From: Chara braunii
Taxonomy: Eukaryota; Streptophyta; Charophyceae; Charales; Characeae
DNA: 42,402 nucleotides
NCBI GenBank assembly: GCA_003427395.1
Contig: BFEA01000047.1
Coordinates: forward strand, 4,152,193-4,194,594
Reading direction: 5' to 3'
Shown: positions 28,773 to 39,194 of the stretch, one piece after another
How the letters are laid out: each line of letters opens with the position of its first letter
Numbering within the stretch: the first letter of the stretch is position 1
Translations under genes and position numbers: made by a program
The notes under the pieces: model-generated
The model's input: only the letters and a program-made list of their open reading frames with translations
Told to the model about the DNA's origin: nothing
The model's database searches: none

Positions 28773-29157
28773 ATGGAGTTGGTGGGGGAGTTGCAATATG
28801 AAGATATTCTTTTCTACATGGAAGACGATGTCTCGTACGCTGAGGATGGTGGGCAAGATGACGAAGACGTGGTCAGCTACTACGCTAATATTTGTGTAGG
28901 GTGAGATATGGACTGTGAAGGGGATGTGGGGAACAGGGATGAACATGAGGAGGGGGCTGGAGGATGGTGCGAGAAACTGATGGCATTTTCTTTTCAGGGT
29001 GGCACCGAGATTGCCGACGTCGTCTCTCATCTGCAGCAGGGTGATGGAGACGAGGCGGATGAGTGGGAGGTGGAGCAGGGGTTCTTGGCAGAGGCGGTGG
29101 TTGTGAGGGAGAAGAGGCAGGGAATGAGCGAGATTGGCGTGAAGGGTGGGAAGGTTG

Positions 29158-29199
<42 letters not shown>

Positions 29200-29423
29200 T
29201 CCGCAACGACGGCGAGCAGCAAATGGCCGAAATCGGCGCAGCGGGCGAGGAGGACGATGACAACAACAACGATGGGGTCGCTCATCTGCAGCAGGGTGAT
29301 GGGGACCAGGCAGATGAGTGGGAGGTGGAGCAGGGGTTCATGATAGAGGCAGCGGATGTGGTGGAGGAGATGTTGGGAATTGGCGAGATCGGCGAGAAGG
29401 GTGGGAACGTGGACATCAACATC

Positions 29424-29485
<62 letters not shown>

Positions 29486-29936
29486 CGATAACAACTTCGA
29501 GAACGACGGCGAGCAGACTATGGGCGAAATGGGCGAGACGGGAGCGAAGGATGGTGGCAATAACAATAACAACACTGATAACAACAACGATGGTGAGGAG
29601 GGATTGGGTGAAATGGGCGACGAGGGTGTGAAGTACAACAACAACAGCAATAACGATGGCGATAATAACAACAACGATAACGAAAACAGCAACAACAACA
29701 ACAGCAACAAGAACAACAACAACCACGACGACGGCGGCAACGACAGTCACGGGAGCAGCGGGGCAGAGAGGGCTTGTTGTGCATCCAAGCTGCTGATCAG
29801 CATCATGGGGAAGATGTCACAATCAGTGCAATCGGGAGGGAGTAGTAGCTCGTTGGGGTTGGCGAAGTGGGGTTTGTGGTTGAAGGTGCGACTTACTATT
29901 CCTCCCCCCCCTCTATCCGGTGATTTCCCATGCTGA
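28773..29936 (+). CDS. hypothetical Asn-rich acidic protein of element N3, probably two exons
   Basis: Start 28773 (MELVGELQYEDILFYMEDD) lies at the same place relative to GCGGCGC as the N1 start. The first frame stops at 28904. A candidate intron 28896-28997 (GTAGGG ... TTTTCTTTTCAG) joins it in phase to the second frame, giving about 353 residues; the donor is non-optimal. Exon 2 contains two in-phase 85-codon units starting HLQQGDGDEADEWEVEQGF and HLQQGDGDQADEWEVEQGF, each leading into an Asn run (AAC repeats). MGEMGETGAKDGG-type segments and a KVRLTIPPPP end follow. No membrane or catalytic motif is seen. The long opposite-strand Val/Leu frame is a shadow of the AAC repeats. Confidence 0.5.
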
Positions 29937-30037
29937 TTCGTGGCTTCTCTCCTGGCATCGTGTAGGGATAGGATAGATGATCTCCCTGCGTCAATTAGGG
30001 TTGATTGCCTCGTATATCTCAATCCCTCAACTCTTAA

Positions 30038-30204
30038 ACCACCAGTACTTGGCCTAGCTATCGATGTCGAGCCGCCGTGGCACCGGTTCGTTTTGATTTT
30101 GGTTGGCGCTTCCAGCCATTGTGGTTCGGTGCCCCGAAGCCCTCAACTACCGGCACGTTAACGGGAATCGCCTGCGGCTGATAGCTGGGCCAAGTACTGG
30201 TGGT
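30038..30204. mobile_element. 167-bp inverted-repeat element flanked by TTAA
   Basis: The left end ACCACCAGTACTTGGCC, one mismatch, then AGCTATC is repeated inverted at the right end: 25-bp inverted repeats with one difference. TTAA sits immediately outside both ends (30034-30037 and 30205-30208), as expected for piggyBac-like or other TTAA-targeting transposons. There is no room for a transposase, so it is a MITE. It lies in the 3' UTR of N3. Confidence 0.75.
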
Positions 30205-30530
30205 TTAATCAGGAAAGGATTGCTGATAATTACGTTTTGACGTTTTGACGTTTTGACCTTGATAGTGAGTGTAGGTGCGATATGACAACTATTCACACTA
30301 TACACACCATTGTATACGGGATATATGCTTCATGGGTTTGTTTTCTGGTTTGTTTGATAGAATTGGGCTTGATGTCTCGTTTACTACGGTGTTGTGCTAA
30401 GGGATGGGGTTTTTCAATCAGGGGACATGTATAGATCGATGAATGAATACAGACAGACTGGATGTTGTCTTATATGGATTTTGCACACATACAGGCAGTC
30501 TCTAACTGTAGGACATAATTACACTACTGT

Positions 30531-30895
30531 AGACGCTGGACTCGATTTCCAGTGGACAACACCACTGAATAGGGACGCTGGACCCGATCTCCAGTGGACA
30601 CACATCACATCATTGTAATACATGCCACATCAAGGTTAGGGTTCCGTCTGATAGATAAGACATACATAGGGAGTTGGAGATATCTACACAGCTCTGCATA
30701 GGGACGCTGGACTTGATTTCCAACAGATATATTCACATCACTGTCCAGGGACGTTGGACCCGATTTCCAGCACCCGATTTCCAGCAGGTGTAGCTCCCCA
30801 CCAATAGATGGAGCCTTCGAAGCCGGGACCTACTTACCGGGGATGCTCTTATCACCTCGTTAAGTAGGTTCCCATATACGAAGTTTCAATGTATA
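30531..30895 (+). repeat. N3 3' tail: core repeats and hairpin
   Basis: Core units start at about 30531, 30572, 30701 and 30748 (the last two 47 bp apart), and a fifth, partial one lacks its 5' part. TAGCTCCCCACC, AATAGATGGAGCC, the CCTACTTA/TAAGTAGG stem and the TGCTCTTATCA loop follow in the standard order. Confidence 0.88.
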
Positions 30896-30898
30896 TTG

Positions 30899-30941
30899 AC
30901 AATATATATATATATCTATATATATATATATATATATAGAT
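30899..30941. repeat. (TA)n with TATC interruptions
   Basis: An alternating TA run directly after the N3 tail, where an A-tail would be expected. Confidence 0.9.
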
Positions 30942-31267
30942 ATAAAAGACTTCCTTTTCAAGTATTTCCAGGCGTGGTCACAGTGCGGCCGTCAGGTGTT
31001 CACCTCGGATAGCAGGAACAAGTGCGTACACAAAACCAAGTCTAAACCCCCAACTCCTGGGTCCAGGGTCCGGGGTCCGTATACCAAATGGTCGGAGTTG
31101 TTCTCCAGCAGTACTCTTTTTCCCTGGCCTATAGCCAGGGCTATTTGGCTGTGTGTGTGTTTGGCCTGTGGGACCAGGCCATCCGCCTGATCCCACAGCC
31201 CGTCCAGTACCACCGTCGGTACCAGTCCAGTCCAGTCAAGTCCAGTCAGTCCGCTAGGGGTACACCC
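30942..31267. other. non-coding, no feature recognised
   Basis: Short open frames on both strands have no recognisable domain. CCAGTCCAGTCCAGTCAAG-like short repeats occur at 31220-31250. CGCTAGGGGTACACCC (about 31250-31266) recurs at about 33510-33526. Confidence 0.45.
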
Positions 31268-31770
31268 TTTTTTTTTTTTTTTTTTTTAATAATTGCTCCA
31301 ATCTATTCGTGGGGAGCATCACGTGCTGGGAACCGGGCCCAACGTCCCTTATAATGGAAATACATTAATGATTGACAATTGATGAAAATTTAGGATGATT
31401 GAGGATCATTTTGGATGATTTAGGATGTCAGAGTGGGTGATTGAGGTCTTGAAATAGAGCTAGATGATGAATAATCAGAAAGATTGTCTACTCAACACTG
31501 AATTACTATCCTATCCCTAATTTCTTGTATCCATTCCAAACAACCAATCACAACTGAGCCCGTGCTGTGCACCCCAATCTGGCTCGGTTACAAGGCAGCG
31601 CTACCCACCCTAGCTCCGACCATCATTGGCTAGATTGTAGCCATTAGTCAAGTTTGCAGATTGCCTTCCTCCCTCGGCAATGCCAGACCTCTATACAAAG
31701 CCTCAAGCTCCTACACAAGCAGGTTACAGGGCACTGCCCCAGCGCCGGCTAGCGTCGTTCTGGCGCCAAC
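31268..31770 (-). mobile_element. LINE 3'-end fragment (minus strand)
   Basis: Minus orientation: about 31770-31661 matches the LINE B 3' UTR block (GTTCTGGCGCC, GCAGTGCCCTGTAACCTG, GAGG.TTTG, reversed on plus). A degraded tail core (GTCCACCA-type bases, TGGGGAGC, GGACGTTGGG) and an A-tail (T-run about 31269-31287 on plus) follow. The section between is diverged, so these may be two overlapping fragments. Confidence 0.55.
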
Positions 31771-32403
31771 TCAACCTGGTCATTACACAAGAGGACTCAA
31801 TTAGGAAGTTAGCTAATCTAGAATGCCAACCAGAAATTAAGGATCAGATAATATCAGAATCTTGATCAGCAAAACATTATGATGATGAAATTTGATGAGT
31901 ACCCTGAGATGATCACAAAGATGATGGATAATGATGACGACGCGGATGATTATTTCTCTCTGCCCCTCCCCTTCTTCCATGTATTCTTCTCCTCTCCCCT
32001 CATTTCCTCTTCTCCTCTTGCTGCCTCCGCTGAGCCGAACCCCTCAACATGAAGTTCCTATCAGCCCCAACGAGGGAGAGAACCTCCCCATTCCCTTCTA
32101 CCTTGAGGTAACCAGTTCCCCCAAAAGGTGTACCTCAAAACTAACACTCTGACCTAGTCTGCCTCCACCAGGAGATAATGCGCCCCCATACATATCTCCC
32201 AGCCCCAGCCCAGGTCAGCTCCCATCATCTGCATCTACTCCCTGGAGGGCAATCACCTTCCACCTTGTGTTACCCCTGCGGAGTAGCGCTCCCTTCCTGA
32301 CCAACCTACCTACCAACTAGACCATAGCCTATCTGGGAGATGAGAATATAATCACAAACACAGAGATGACTACTGATTGATGAAAAAAAGAATAACGAAA
32401 CCG

Positions 32404-32443
<40 letters not shown>

Positions 32444-32450
32444 TGATGAT

Positions 32451-32493
<43 letters not shown>

Positions 32494-33149
32494 ATAAAAT
32501 TGGCGAAAATAAATAAAGAACGTTGGACTTGCGATACCCTAATGGCATCGGTGTGGAAAATTGACAGCTCACTATTGCTGTAACGAAAATAGAAGATGAC
32601 GATGATTACGATTTTTACAGAGAAGTCTGGATGATGACCATGAAGAAGATAAAAAGAAGATATGGATAACGAATTATAGAAGCCGATGATGATTACCACT
32701 AGTAACCAAATGAGGATTACAAAAATGACGGTGTCCTTGATGAAACCCCCCCGCTGAAATGACAATAATGACAATCTTGATGCTCTTGATGGATAACCTG
32801 CACAAGACAAAAAAAACAGACAAAAGCACATATATAGATTGATGATGACCTCCTAGCCGCTCTCTTGAAGATACTCTCCCAGTGGCACTGTGATGATTCT
32901 TCAAGTAGGACCAACGTTCTCCGCACTTTGGTCTCCACGGGGCTGACTCCACTTTCCTCCAAACTCCATGTGAAAAACACAGGGAAAATGTTCAAACAGC
33001 AGCTGACACTACCATTCTTCCCTTTTCCTCTGTGCCTCAGGCCAGATGCCACGTCAGCCTGTGACGGAGTAATGACCCAACACCTCTGGATACTGCGCGT
33101 GCGTCAAGCGCTAACCCCCATCTACTTCTCAACATCACAGCACTCTCGC
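31771..33149. other. non-coding with (GAT)n
   Basis: Bases 32404-32491 are a GAT trinucleotide array with one interruption near 32442; degenerate GATGA text surrounds it from about 31870 to 32720. The open frames across it (Ser and His runs) are products of the repeat. No gene is recognised. Confidence 0.6.
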
Positions 33150-33446
33150 ACCAGCGCCTCCCTCCCGTCGGCTGCCAGCACCGCGCCACGTGTCAGCTAG
33201 CATGTTACTAGTCACTACAATCCAGCGCCTCGCCAGTCGCAAGTCACCAGCGCCCCACCACTCACTTGTTGCCAGCGCCTCGCCCCCCGCCAGCAGCCAC
33301 CGCCTCGCTGCACTCACACAGCCAGCGCCTCGCCACTCGCGAGAAGCCAGCGCCTCGCAACCTGCGAGAAGCCAGCGCCCTGCCACCTCCGACCAGCCAG
33401 CGCCTCGCCTGCAAGCAACCAGCATCCCACCATTCGCGTGCCGCGG
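33150..33446. repeat. 25-bp GC-rich minisatellite
   Basis: CCAGCGCCTCGCC-type units start at 33222, 33247, 33272, 33297, 33322, 33347, 33372 and 33397, exactly 25 bp apart, with weaker units at 33151, 33175 and 33419. Because 25 is not divisible by three, translation cycles through three frames; the open frames on both strands are therefore by-products. Confidence 0.92.
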
Positions 33447-33593
33447 CGGCCCGGCGCCCGCCAGCCATAGCATTAGTGCTAGCGCTAACGCGCGCCCAGG
33501 GTGGCAAGCCCCGCTAGGGGTACACCCTAGCAGCAATCTGTTTTCACTCTCATCCTACATTGTGAGTCTTTGGAATACAGGTCCAACGAGGCC

Positions 33594-33630
33594 TGTGTGC
33601 TGTGTGCTGTGTGCTGTGTGCTGTGTGCTG
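33594..33630. repeat. (TGTGTGC)n microsatellite, five units
   Basis: A perfect 7-bp repeat from 33594 to 33628 plus two bases. Confidence 0.95.
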
Positions 33631-34307
33631 TCATCTCCCTCTTGAAAGTGTCCATCTGCAACAGCATCTCCACTCTTCTCTCCTTTATCACCTGAGCAGG
33701 ATCTACCATCTAGGCAGATCCGCTCCATGCCCGGATTAGATTCAAAGAACTCTGTTTTCTGATTTTTTTGGAATTCCGATTTTTTTTTCAATCAAAGAAA
33801 TGCAGGGAAAAAACTATGGTATGCAGCATTTGCAATGAAAACAACTTTTTTGTTTTTCTAAGTTGAAAAGGGTTACAATCTTGAGATATGATGCAACTGA
33901 CCGGCCCTAGGTGATTCGGGATTTGTAGTATTTTATTCATCTGCTTCCAGTGGACTTAGTGGAGTTCAAACTTCAAACTCAGATCTGTATTTCAACAGTT
34001 CAGGGGTGTACACACACACATACACATTACTAAGTAGTGAAAAAAAAGGAAAAAAAAACACCCCACCCTCCGAGGAGCATGCAGGCGCACATATACACAC
34101 TCGGAGGAAAGTGCATGCACACAGACACAGGGAGCATGCCCGCACACAACCCCACATCCACACGGGCAAACAGGCAGTGCACACATGATATGCATGTGTG
34201 CACATGCATTGTGTGTTGTTACCGTTGCTGGACACACGTCCACAGAAAAAAAAAAATGATTCTTCTGACTTTCACCGACTCTTCGGGATGTTCGACCCTG
34301 ACAATCT

Positions 34308-34311
<4 letters not shown>
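33631..34311. other. non-coding, no feature recognised
   Basis: CA/TG-rich text at about 34010-34220 gives Cys/His-rich frames on both strands by composition alone. No gene is recognised. Confidence 0.5.

Positions 34312-34373
<62 letters not shown>
34312..34373. repeat. (GA)n microsatellite
   Basis: An uninterrupted GA run, directly adjoining the A-tail side of the minus-strand element at 34375. Confidence 0.95.
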
Positions 34374-34374
<1 letters not shown>

Positions 34375-34375
<1 letters not shown>

Positions 34376-34961
34376 TTTTTTCTTTTTCTTAAGAAAATAC
34401 CACCCGGGACAACAGATAGGAGTGATGATACAAGCATACACTCCTACCTATCTTGCAGGGGGGAGCTGCACCTGCTGGAAAAGCGGGTCCAGTGTCCCCT
34501 GAGATACTTCGTTAAGTAGGTTGATCAGCGCATGCTGGGAACCGGGCCCAGCGTCCCTCATGAAACTGATGTTGCTACTGATGATCATGATGATGACGAG
34601 GATGAAAAAATCACTGAACCACCTAAGCAAACCTCACCGCTTAATCCCCAATCAACTCCTAGCCTCCCCTATACCCTACACAACACTCCAAAAGGCAATG
34701 TAATCCTATCCAGCACCAGCCCTAGTTGTCATGTTTTAACTACCAAGACAAAACCCAGCCCCTTAGGATGTCATGGCACCCCCCGCCAGCCTGCCACTGG
34801 ATTGCCTTCCTCCTTCGACGAATCCCCAGATCACTCTACCAGGCCTCACACTCCTGCTTTAGCAGGTCACAGGGCAAGCGCCCCAGCACCCCCCAGCATC
34901 GTTCTGGCATCCCCAAACCAAGAGCACAAAACACCACAGCTTTGCACGGCAACAGACAGAT
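34375..34961 (-). mobile_element. LINE 3'-end fragment with divergent terminal hairpin (minus)
   Basis: On plus, 34650-34930 is the reverse of the LINE B 3' UTR block (CAACTCCTAGCC, GCCTCACACTCCTGCT, CAGGTCACAGGGCAAGCGCC, ATCGTTCTGGCAT). Toward 34375, two reversed tail cores occur (about 34532-34556 and 34472-34497), then the stem AGGAGTG (34418-34424) / CACTCCT (34439-34445) with a 14-nt loop, and an A-rich end. The loop reads TATGCTTGTATCAT in element orientation. Confidence 0.75.
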
Positions 34962-37699
34962 TCTACTACGTCTGAAATCATGTATCTGATATAAGGAGAA
35001 GCTAAGATATCTCCTACGATAATAGAAAGGCGAGAGGAGGTGGAATGGGTGGAGAGGGACAACTGGGTATGTGGTGAGGGAAGCGCTGCGTTACGGACCG
35101 CTTGCACCTTGGTCCCCCGCCGGGGACCGGCCGGTACTGCCCGGCCTGCTCCTCGCGCGACACGTCAGGGTGGCTCTCCCGTCATCTGACGTGGCCTTTG
35201 AGCTGATCGTATGTGTGCCACGTGGCGCGTTATCTGTGGACCTCTAGGGAGGGTGAGATCAGTAAGGAGGGGTGTTGCTAGGTGTGTGTAGGGGTGTGTT
35301 GTGACGAACCAATTTCTGTTCCGCGCGATTTTCTGTGCGATGACAGTGAGGGGTCCTGAGATGGGAAGGATGGGCCAATTACGGGAGATCGGGATCGAAG
35401 GGAAATGGCATCGGTGTCCTTGCTTCTTCGTCTTTTCTTTTTCGTCGCTTCTTTTCGGATGGCTGGGTTCAGGGCCGGGCAAGTCCCGAGATGGCCGATT
35501 GAGTGGTTGTCGCGCCGACAAAGGCGCGATTAATAATGTTTGACGTCGCTTCTTTCTTGTTCTATTGTCGGGTTTTAGGCGCGGAGGCCGCGTGGGAAGT
35601 TTTGCTCCTTTTAAAATTTCTTTTTCGAATCTTGTCGAGCCCTCGATGGCTCTCGGAATTTCGGACTTTCTTTTCGAATTTGCGTTTTATAAAAGTTCTT
35701 TTTGCAATAAGTTTAGGAATTTAGGAATTTAGGAATTTGGGATTTCTTTTGCCGCGCGTTGTCTTTCTTGCACGCTTCTTTTTGCGGATGTAGCGGAGCT
35801 CTAATTAGTCGGCGCCCTTAATCTCGTGTGTAACTGTAATTTTCGGGCAGGCGCCATTGTAATTCTATCTCTCTTCTTGAGCTTCTTCCTTCCCGCCCTC
35901 TCCTTTCCTCCTTGTCGTGGATGTCTAGTCTGCGGGCTGCATGATCAGATCGATGCGTGGAGAGAGGCTACGTCCCCCACGCCGCGGTCTGGCCATGCAT
36001 AACGTAGGCAACTTCCTAAGTCCTTGCAATTCCGTGTTCTTCGCGCATGCATGCACGCTATAAATTCCGGCTGCGTGATTAGATAGCTCTCTTAACCAGC
36101 TGTTGGAAGCTCGAGGTAGCGTGATCAGTGAGGGTCGGCTCACGAGCGACATAAGAGGTGAGTGAAGTGGGAGTCGGGCGACCCGACGAGCTGGTGCCAA
36201 ATGCGTGGGGTTGACGCGTGGGGCTACGACAGACTGTAGTGCGCGGGCGAACCTGGCGACCCGTGGCGGGTGCAGGAGGACTAAGTGGGGTGACGACTTC
36301 ATGGGTTCGTGCGTGACGACGGACTATCTGCATCGGAGAAAGAGAGAGAGAGGAAAAGGGAGCTGAGGTTGATGGACGTGGATTTGCACTCTTTGTCTTG
36401 TCTCCCCCTTTGCTTTTCTATATAAATTTTGATCTCGGCTCAGGGCGACTTGCCCGTTTTCTTTTGTTTTCGGAATCTTTGCCTGAGCTTCAACCCACAC
36501 TTGTTTTGCGATTGATCTTGATCTCGGCTATTGTGTGTTTTGTCGAATGAATGGATGAATGAATGATATATTTGTCGTTTTTCCTATCTGGTCATCGTCT
36601 TTGCTTGCCATTTTGATACGTCGTTAAGCATAGTAGAAATTCTAACGTCTGATGTATAATGACACCCTGCAGGCTCGGGAATGATTGCTTGCGGGATTAC
36701 TGAGTGATTAGATGATTGGGTAGCTGCCCATGCCACGTGGCGATTTTGCATGAGAAATTAGACTCTCACTTTTCCAGGAACAAGCGAACACCTCGCGGGG
36801 CTACGTGTAAGCGTGATCTGGTCTGCGTGGCCTACACGTATCCACGCGCGCCGATTCGTGACCATTGACGAACCTAACACCTCCGGCATCAAATAGGCAG
36901 AAATTTTCCTTCTTTCACGCACCTACAGGAATCTCCGATACCATATCGGGAAATCCCCTTGTCAGTTAGATGCATGCAAAAGACTTTCATTATGCCACAA
37001 TGACAAAATGACGGACACATGGGACTCAAAGTACTTCGAACCTTGGGTAAGAGAATATCTTAGGCAGAGACGCCCATAATTTCCCTGTATGACCGAGAAC
37101 CGATTGCACCCCAGAGAGTTTCGTTGTGTCATAGCCAGCGATCCAAGGTGTCCCGATTACCCAACTACGTATAACACGCAATACTTTGTATCCCCTGGCT
37201 TTGTCGTTGTCACTACCAATTTCCCTCCCTTCCGTCTCCTCCTCCCGTATCACCAACTCACAGTGGTACCGTGGAATTCCATCGCCCCGTATTGGCCCCG
37301 CACGCCGTGCAGAAACTGCAGACGACGCAGCCACCACCGAACCCCGGGAGCTACCGAGCCTAACCATAACACACGGCGACAGACGCCACGTGTTTGCACC
37401 CGAAGACTCGAATCATAAGAATTGCAGCCCCCACGAACCGGTCCCTCCCGAACCGCCATCACCAAAACAGACGGATCGGACGGCCCTCGATGCACCATGC
37501 ATGCCATCGGCCTTATGACGGCACGACACTGACCGCCATCCGACCGAAAGCAACCCCCCCCTTAGCCCTATTGCATCTATGCCCCTGAACCCTCGCCACA
37601 GGAGATCTCAGTTCTAACCTGGGACTCCACCCCCACTTTCCCCAAAAATCCTTGGCACACCCCTTTTCGCACTTCCAGGCCCACATCCCACTCCGATCA
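34962..37699. other. non-coding stretch, no gene recognised
   Basis: It holds a strong hairpin (GGTCCCC-cgcc-GGGGACC, 35111-35128) overlapping ACCGGCCGGT. CACGTG occurs at 35219, 36734 and 37387. A short TTTAGGAAT tandem lies at about 35709-35735. Open frames such as 37089-37418 and 35925-36302 (minus) have no recognisable domain and overlap frames on the other strand. An unrecognised host gene with introns could be missed here. Confidence 0.4.
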
Positions 37700-39015
37700 G
37701 GAAGTCGTGCCGGGCGTGAGGTTGGGCGTCACAGTGTGACGTGGGGTGTAATACACGAAGAGGTGAGAATTGAGGGGTGGTTGGCGATGGCATGTTCGGG
37801 TGAATTGGGGGCTGATGCGTGGCTTACTACCGTCCAAGTGAGCAGGGCGCGCGTAAGCCAGGTGGTGGCAAAGCTGCGATCGGCGGCTGCCGAAACGATT
37901 GTTCCGTCGTTCTCGTGGATCCTGAGTGACCGGCAGCGTTTACTGGAGACCACATGGGGGTTGGAGGAGGGGCCGTCCCCCCATCTGTGTGCGTTTATAG
38001 ACTGGCCACGATTGGACGACTTGATGCAGCAGTACTACGAGGAGCTTGAGGAGGGGCAAGATCTTTGTGCTACGCTGGAGGACCGCTGCTATGATGATAA
38101 CAACAACATCATGGAAGACACTAACAACATCAACTCTATCGCCGAAGATGCTATCAACATCGACAATAAAAACAACGACAATCTCACCGTTGTCGCTCTC
38201 ATCGACGCCGTCAACAACAACGATAACAACAACAACGACATCGGCAACAACGACGACAACAACAACAATAACAACAACAACAACAACAACAATAACAACA
38301 ACAACAACAATAATAACGGTGAAGACGGTGATCTTCGTGAAGATGACCATGACGTCCGCATCCAAGTCATCCAGGTCGCCAACAACGACGACAATATTGC
38401 TGACAACAATTGCAACATCGATTCGGACAGGGCAATCGCAGGGTGCGACAAGCTTCTTCCACGATTCTTGCCATGTTTGGTGGAGGTAGGCCTCTTGGGG
38501 AGGGGATGAGTTTGTGCATGTTCATGTGTATCTGGCGCTGCTCGTGCGGGCGAAATAGCACTGCGGCGCTTCCATGGGATCGGGGTGGGAGGGTAGCAGG
38601 GTGGGGTAGAGGCCTGGATCTCCGTCCTTTCGATGTTTACAACAACAACAACAACAATAACAACAACAACAACATCAACGATAACAAAAACGACACCAAT
38701 CACGAGGTGGTAAGTTCGATTGGGGATGGGCGAGTGGCGAGGAAGATTGGGTTGATTTGCAAACGGGAAGCCTGGGTGTGGGCACGAGGAGTGGGGTGGT
38801 GGCGTGAGGGGGTGGGATAGTGAAAGCTAGATAGCTGGATCGTCGCTTCCTGTTTTGGCCACGTGGCAACAGGACAACTGTGGTTCACTCAGGTCTTTGC
38901 TCATTGCCTTGCCAAGCGGAATTGACGATTTTCATTTCTTGCGGTTTTTTACAATTTAGGATTATGCCACGTGTCAATGTTCTCAAATATCAATACAAAC
39001 CTTGGGCACTGGGGC

Positions 39016-39051
<36 letters not shown>
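37700..39051 (+). mobile_element. Asn-ORF element, copy N4, with type-II tail
   Basis: It contains the ORF 37787-38509, a further AAC-rich stretch (38640-38690) and a 3' part ending CCTTGGGCACTGGGGCC plus an A-tail (39019-39051). That ending is the type-II LINE tail (as at 13529 and 15443), whereas N1-N3 use a different tail. The 5' limit is arbitrary. Confidence 0.6.
37787..38509 (+). CDS. hypothetical Asn-rich protein of element N4 (240 aa)
   Basis: I place the start at 37787 (MACSGELGADAW) because it aligns with the N1 start; the frame is open further upstream, to 37652. Residues 5-104 form the conserved segment: GADAWLTT, then WILSDRQRLLETTWGLEEGP, then FIDWPRLDDLM, then LEEGQDLCATLEDRCYDD. 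Each block has an ordered counterpart in N1. After it comes an Asn/Asp-rich region with a 21-residue Asn run, then a short mixed C-terminus ending LPCLVEVGLLGRG. The repeat-free segment is predicted mainly helical by eye. No known domain is recognised; function unknown. A GGAGGTAGGC near 38489 could be a splice donor, so the 3' end may differ. Confidence 0.55.
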   Translation: MACSGELGADAWLTTVQVSRARVSQVVAKLRSAAAETIVPSFSWILSDRQRLLETTWGLEEGPSPHLCAFIDWPRLDDLMQQYYEELEEGQDLCATLEDRCYDDNNNIMEDTNNINSIAEDAINIDNKNNDNLTVVALIDAVNNNDNNNNDIGNNDDNNNNNNNNNNNNNNNNNNNNGEDGDLREDDHDVRIQVIQVANNDDNIADNNCNIDSDRAIAGCDKLLPRFLPCLVEVGLLGRG

Positions 39052-39052
<1 letters not shown>

Positions 39053-39054
39053 CG

Positions 39055-39194
39055 GGCAGTGCACTGAGGGTTGGCATCAGGGTTGCTTGTGTGATTGATT
39101 GGCGGGGCAGGCGGAAAAGCGACGATTGGCACCAAGGCCGCCTGAGTGATTGATTGGTGCCTTGCCACGTTTTTGACTGATTAATTAGGTTAGC
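39055..39194. repeat. imperfect direct repeat between N4 and LINE D
   Basis: GGTTGGCATCAGGGTTGCTT, then GTGTGATTGATTGGCGGGG, and GATTGGCACCAAGGCCGCCT, then GAGTGATTGATTGGTGCC, are two diverged copies of a unit of about 53 bp. No coding sequence. Confidence 0.6.

Larger units (their letters stand above)
28600..30900 (+). mobile_element. Asn-ORF element, copy N3
   Basis: An upstream CACGTG block, a probably spliced ORF (28773-29936), and a 3' UTR that carries a smaller inverted-repeat insertion (30038-30204). Core repeats (30531-30788), the N-type hairpin (CCTACTTA/TAAGTAGG) and CATATACGAAGTTTCAA follow. It ends without a long A-tail, running into TA repeats at about 30899. The 5' limit is set only by similarity to N1. 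Confidence 0.7.

Noticed and set aside
28506-29750. 414-residue minus-strand open frame rich in Val and Leu
   Set aside because: It is the complement of AAC repeats in the N3 ORF (GTT reads as Val). The plus-strand frame has non-repeat segments shared with N1 and N2.
33135-33645. Ala/Pro/Ser-rich and Trp/Gly-rich proteins on opposite strands
   Set aside because: The underlying 25-bp repeat is not a multiple of three, so neither frame shows a stable peptide repeat as a real gene would.
37089-37518. Two overlapping plus-strand frames of about 110 residues
   Set aside because: Low-complexity Pro/Arg text in overlapping frames, with an equally long minus-strand frame; no domain.
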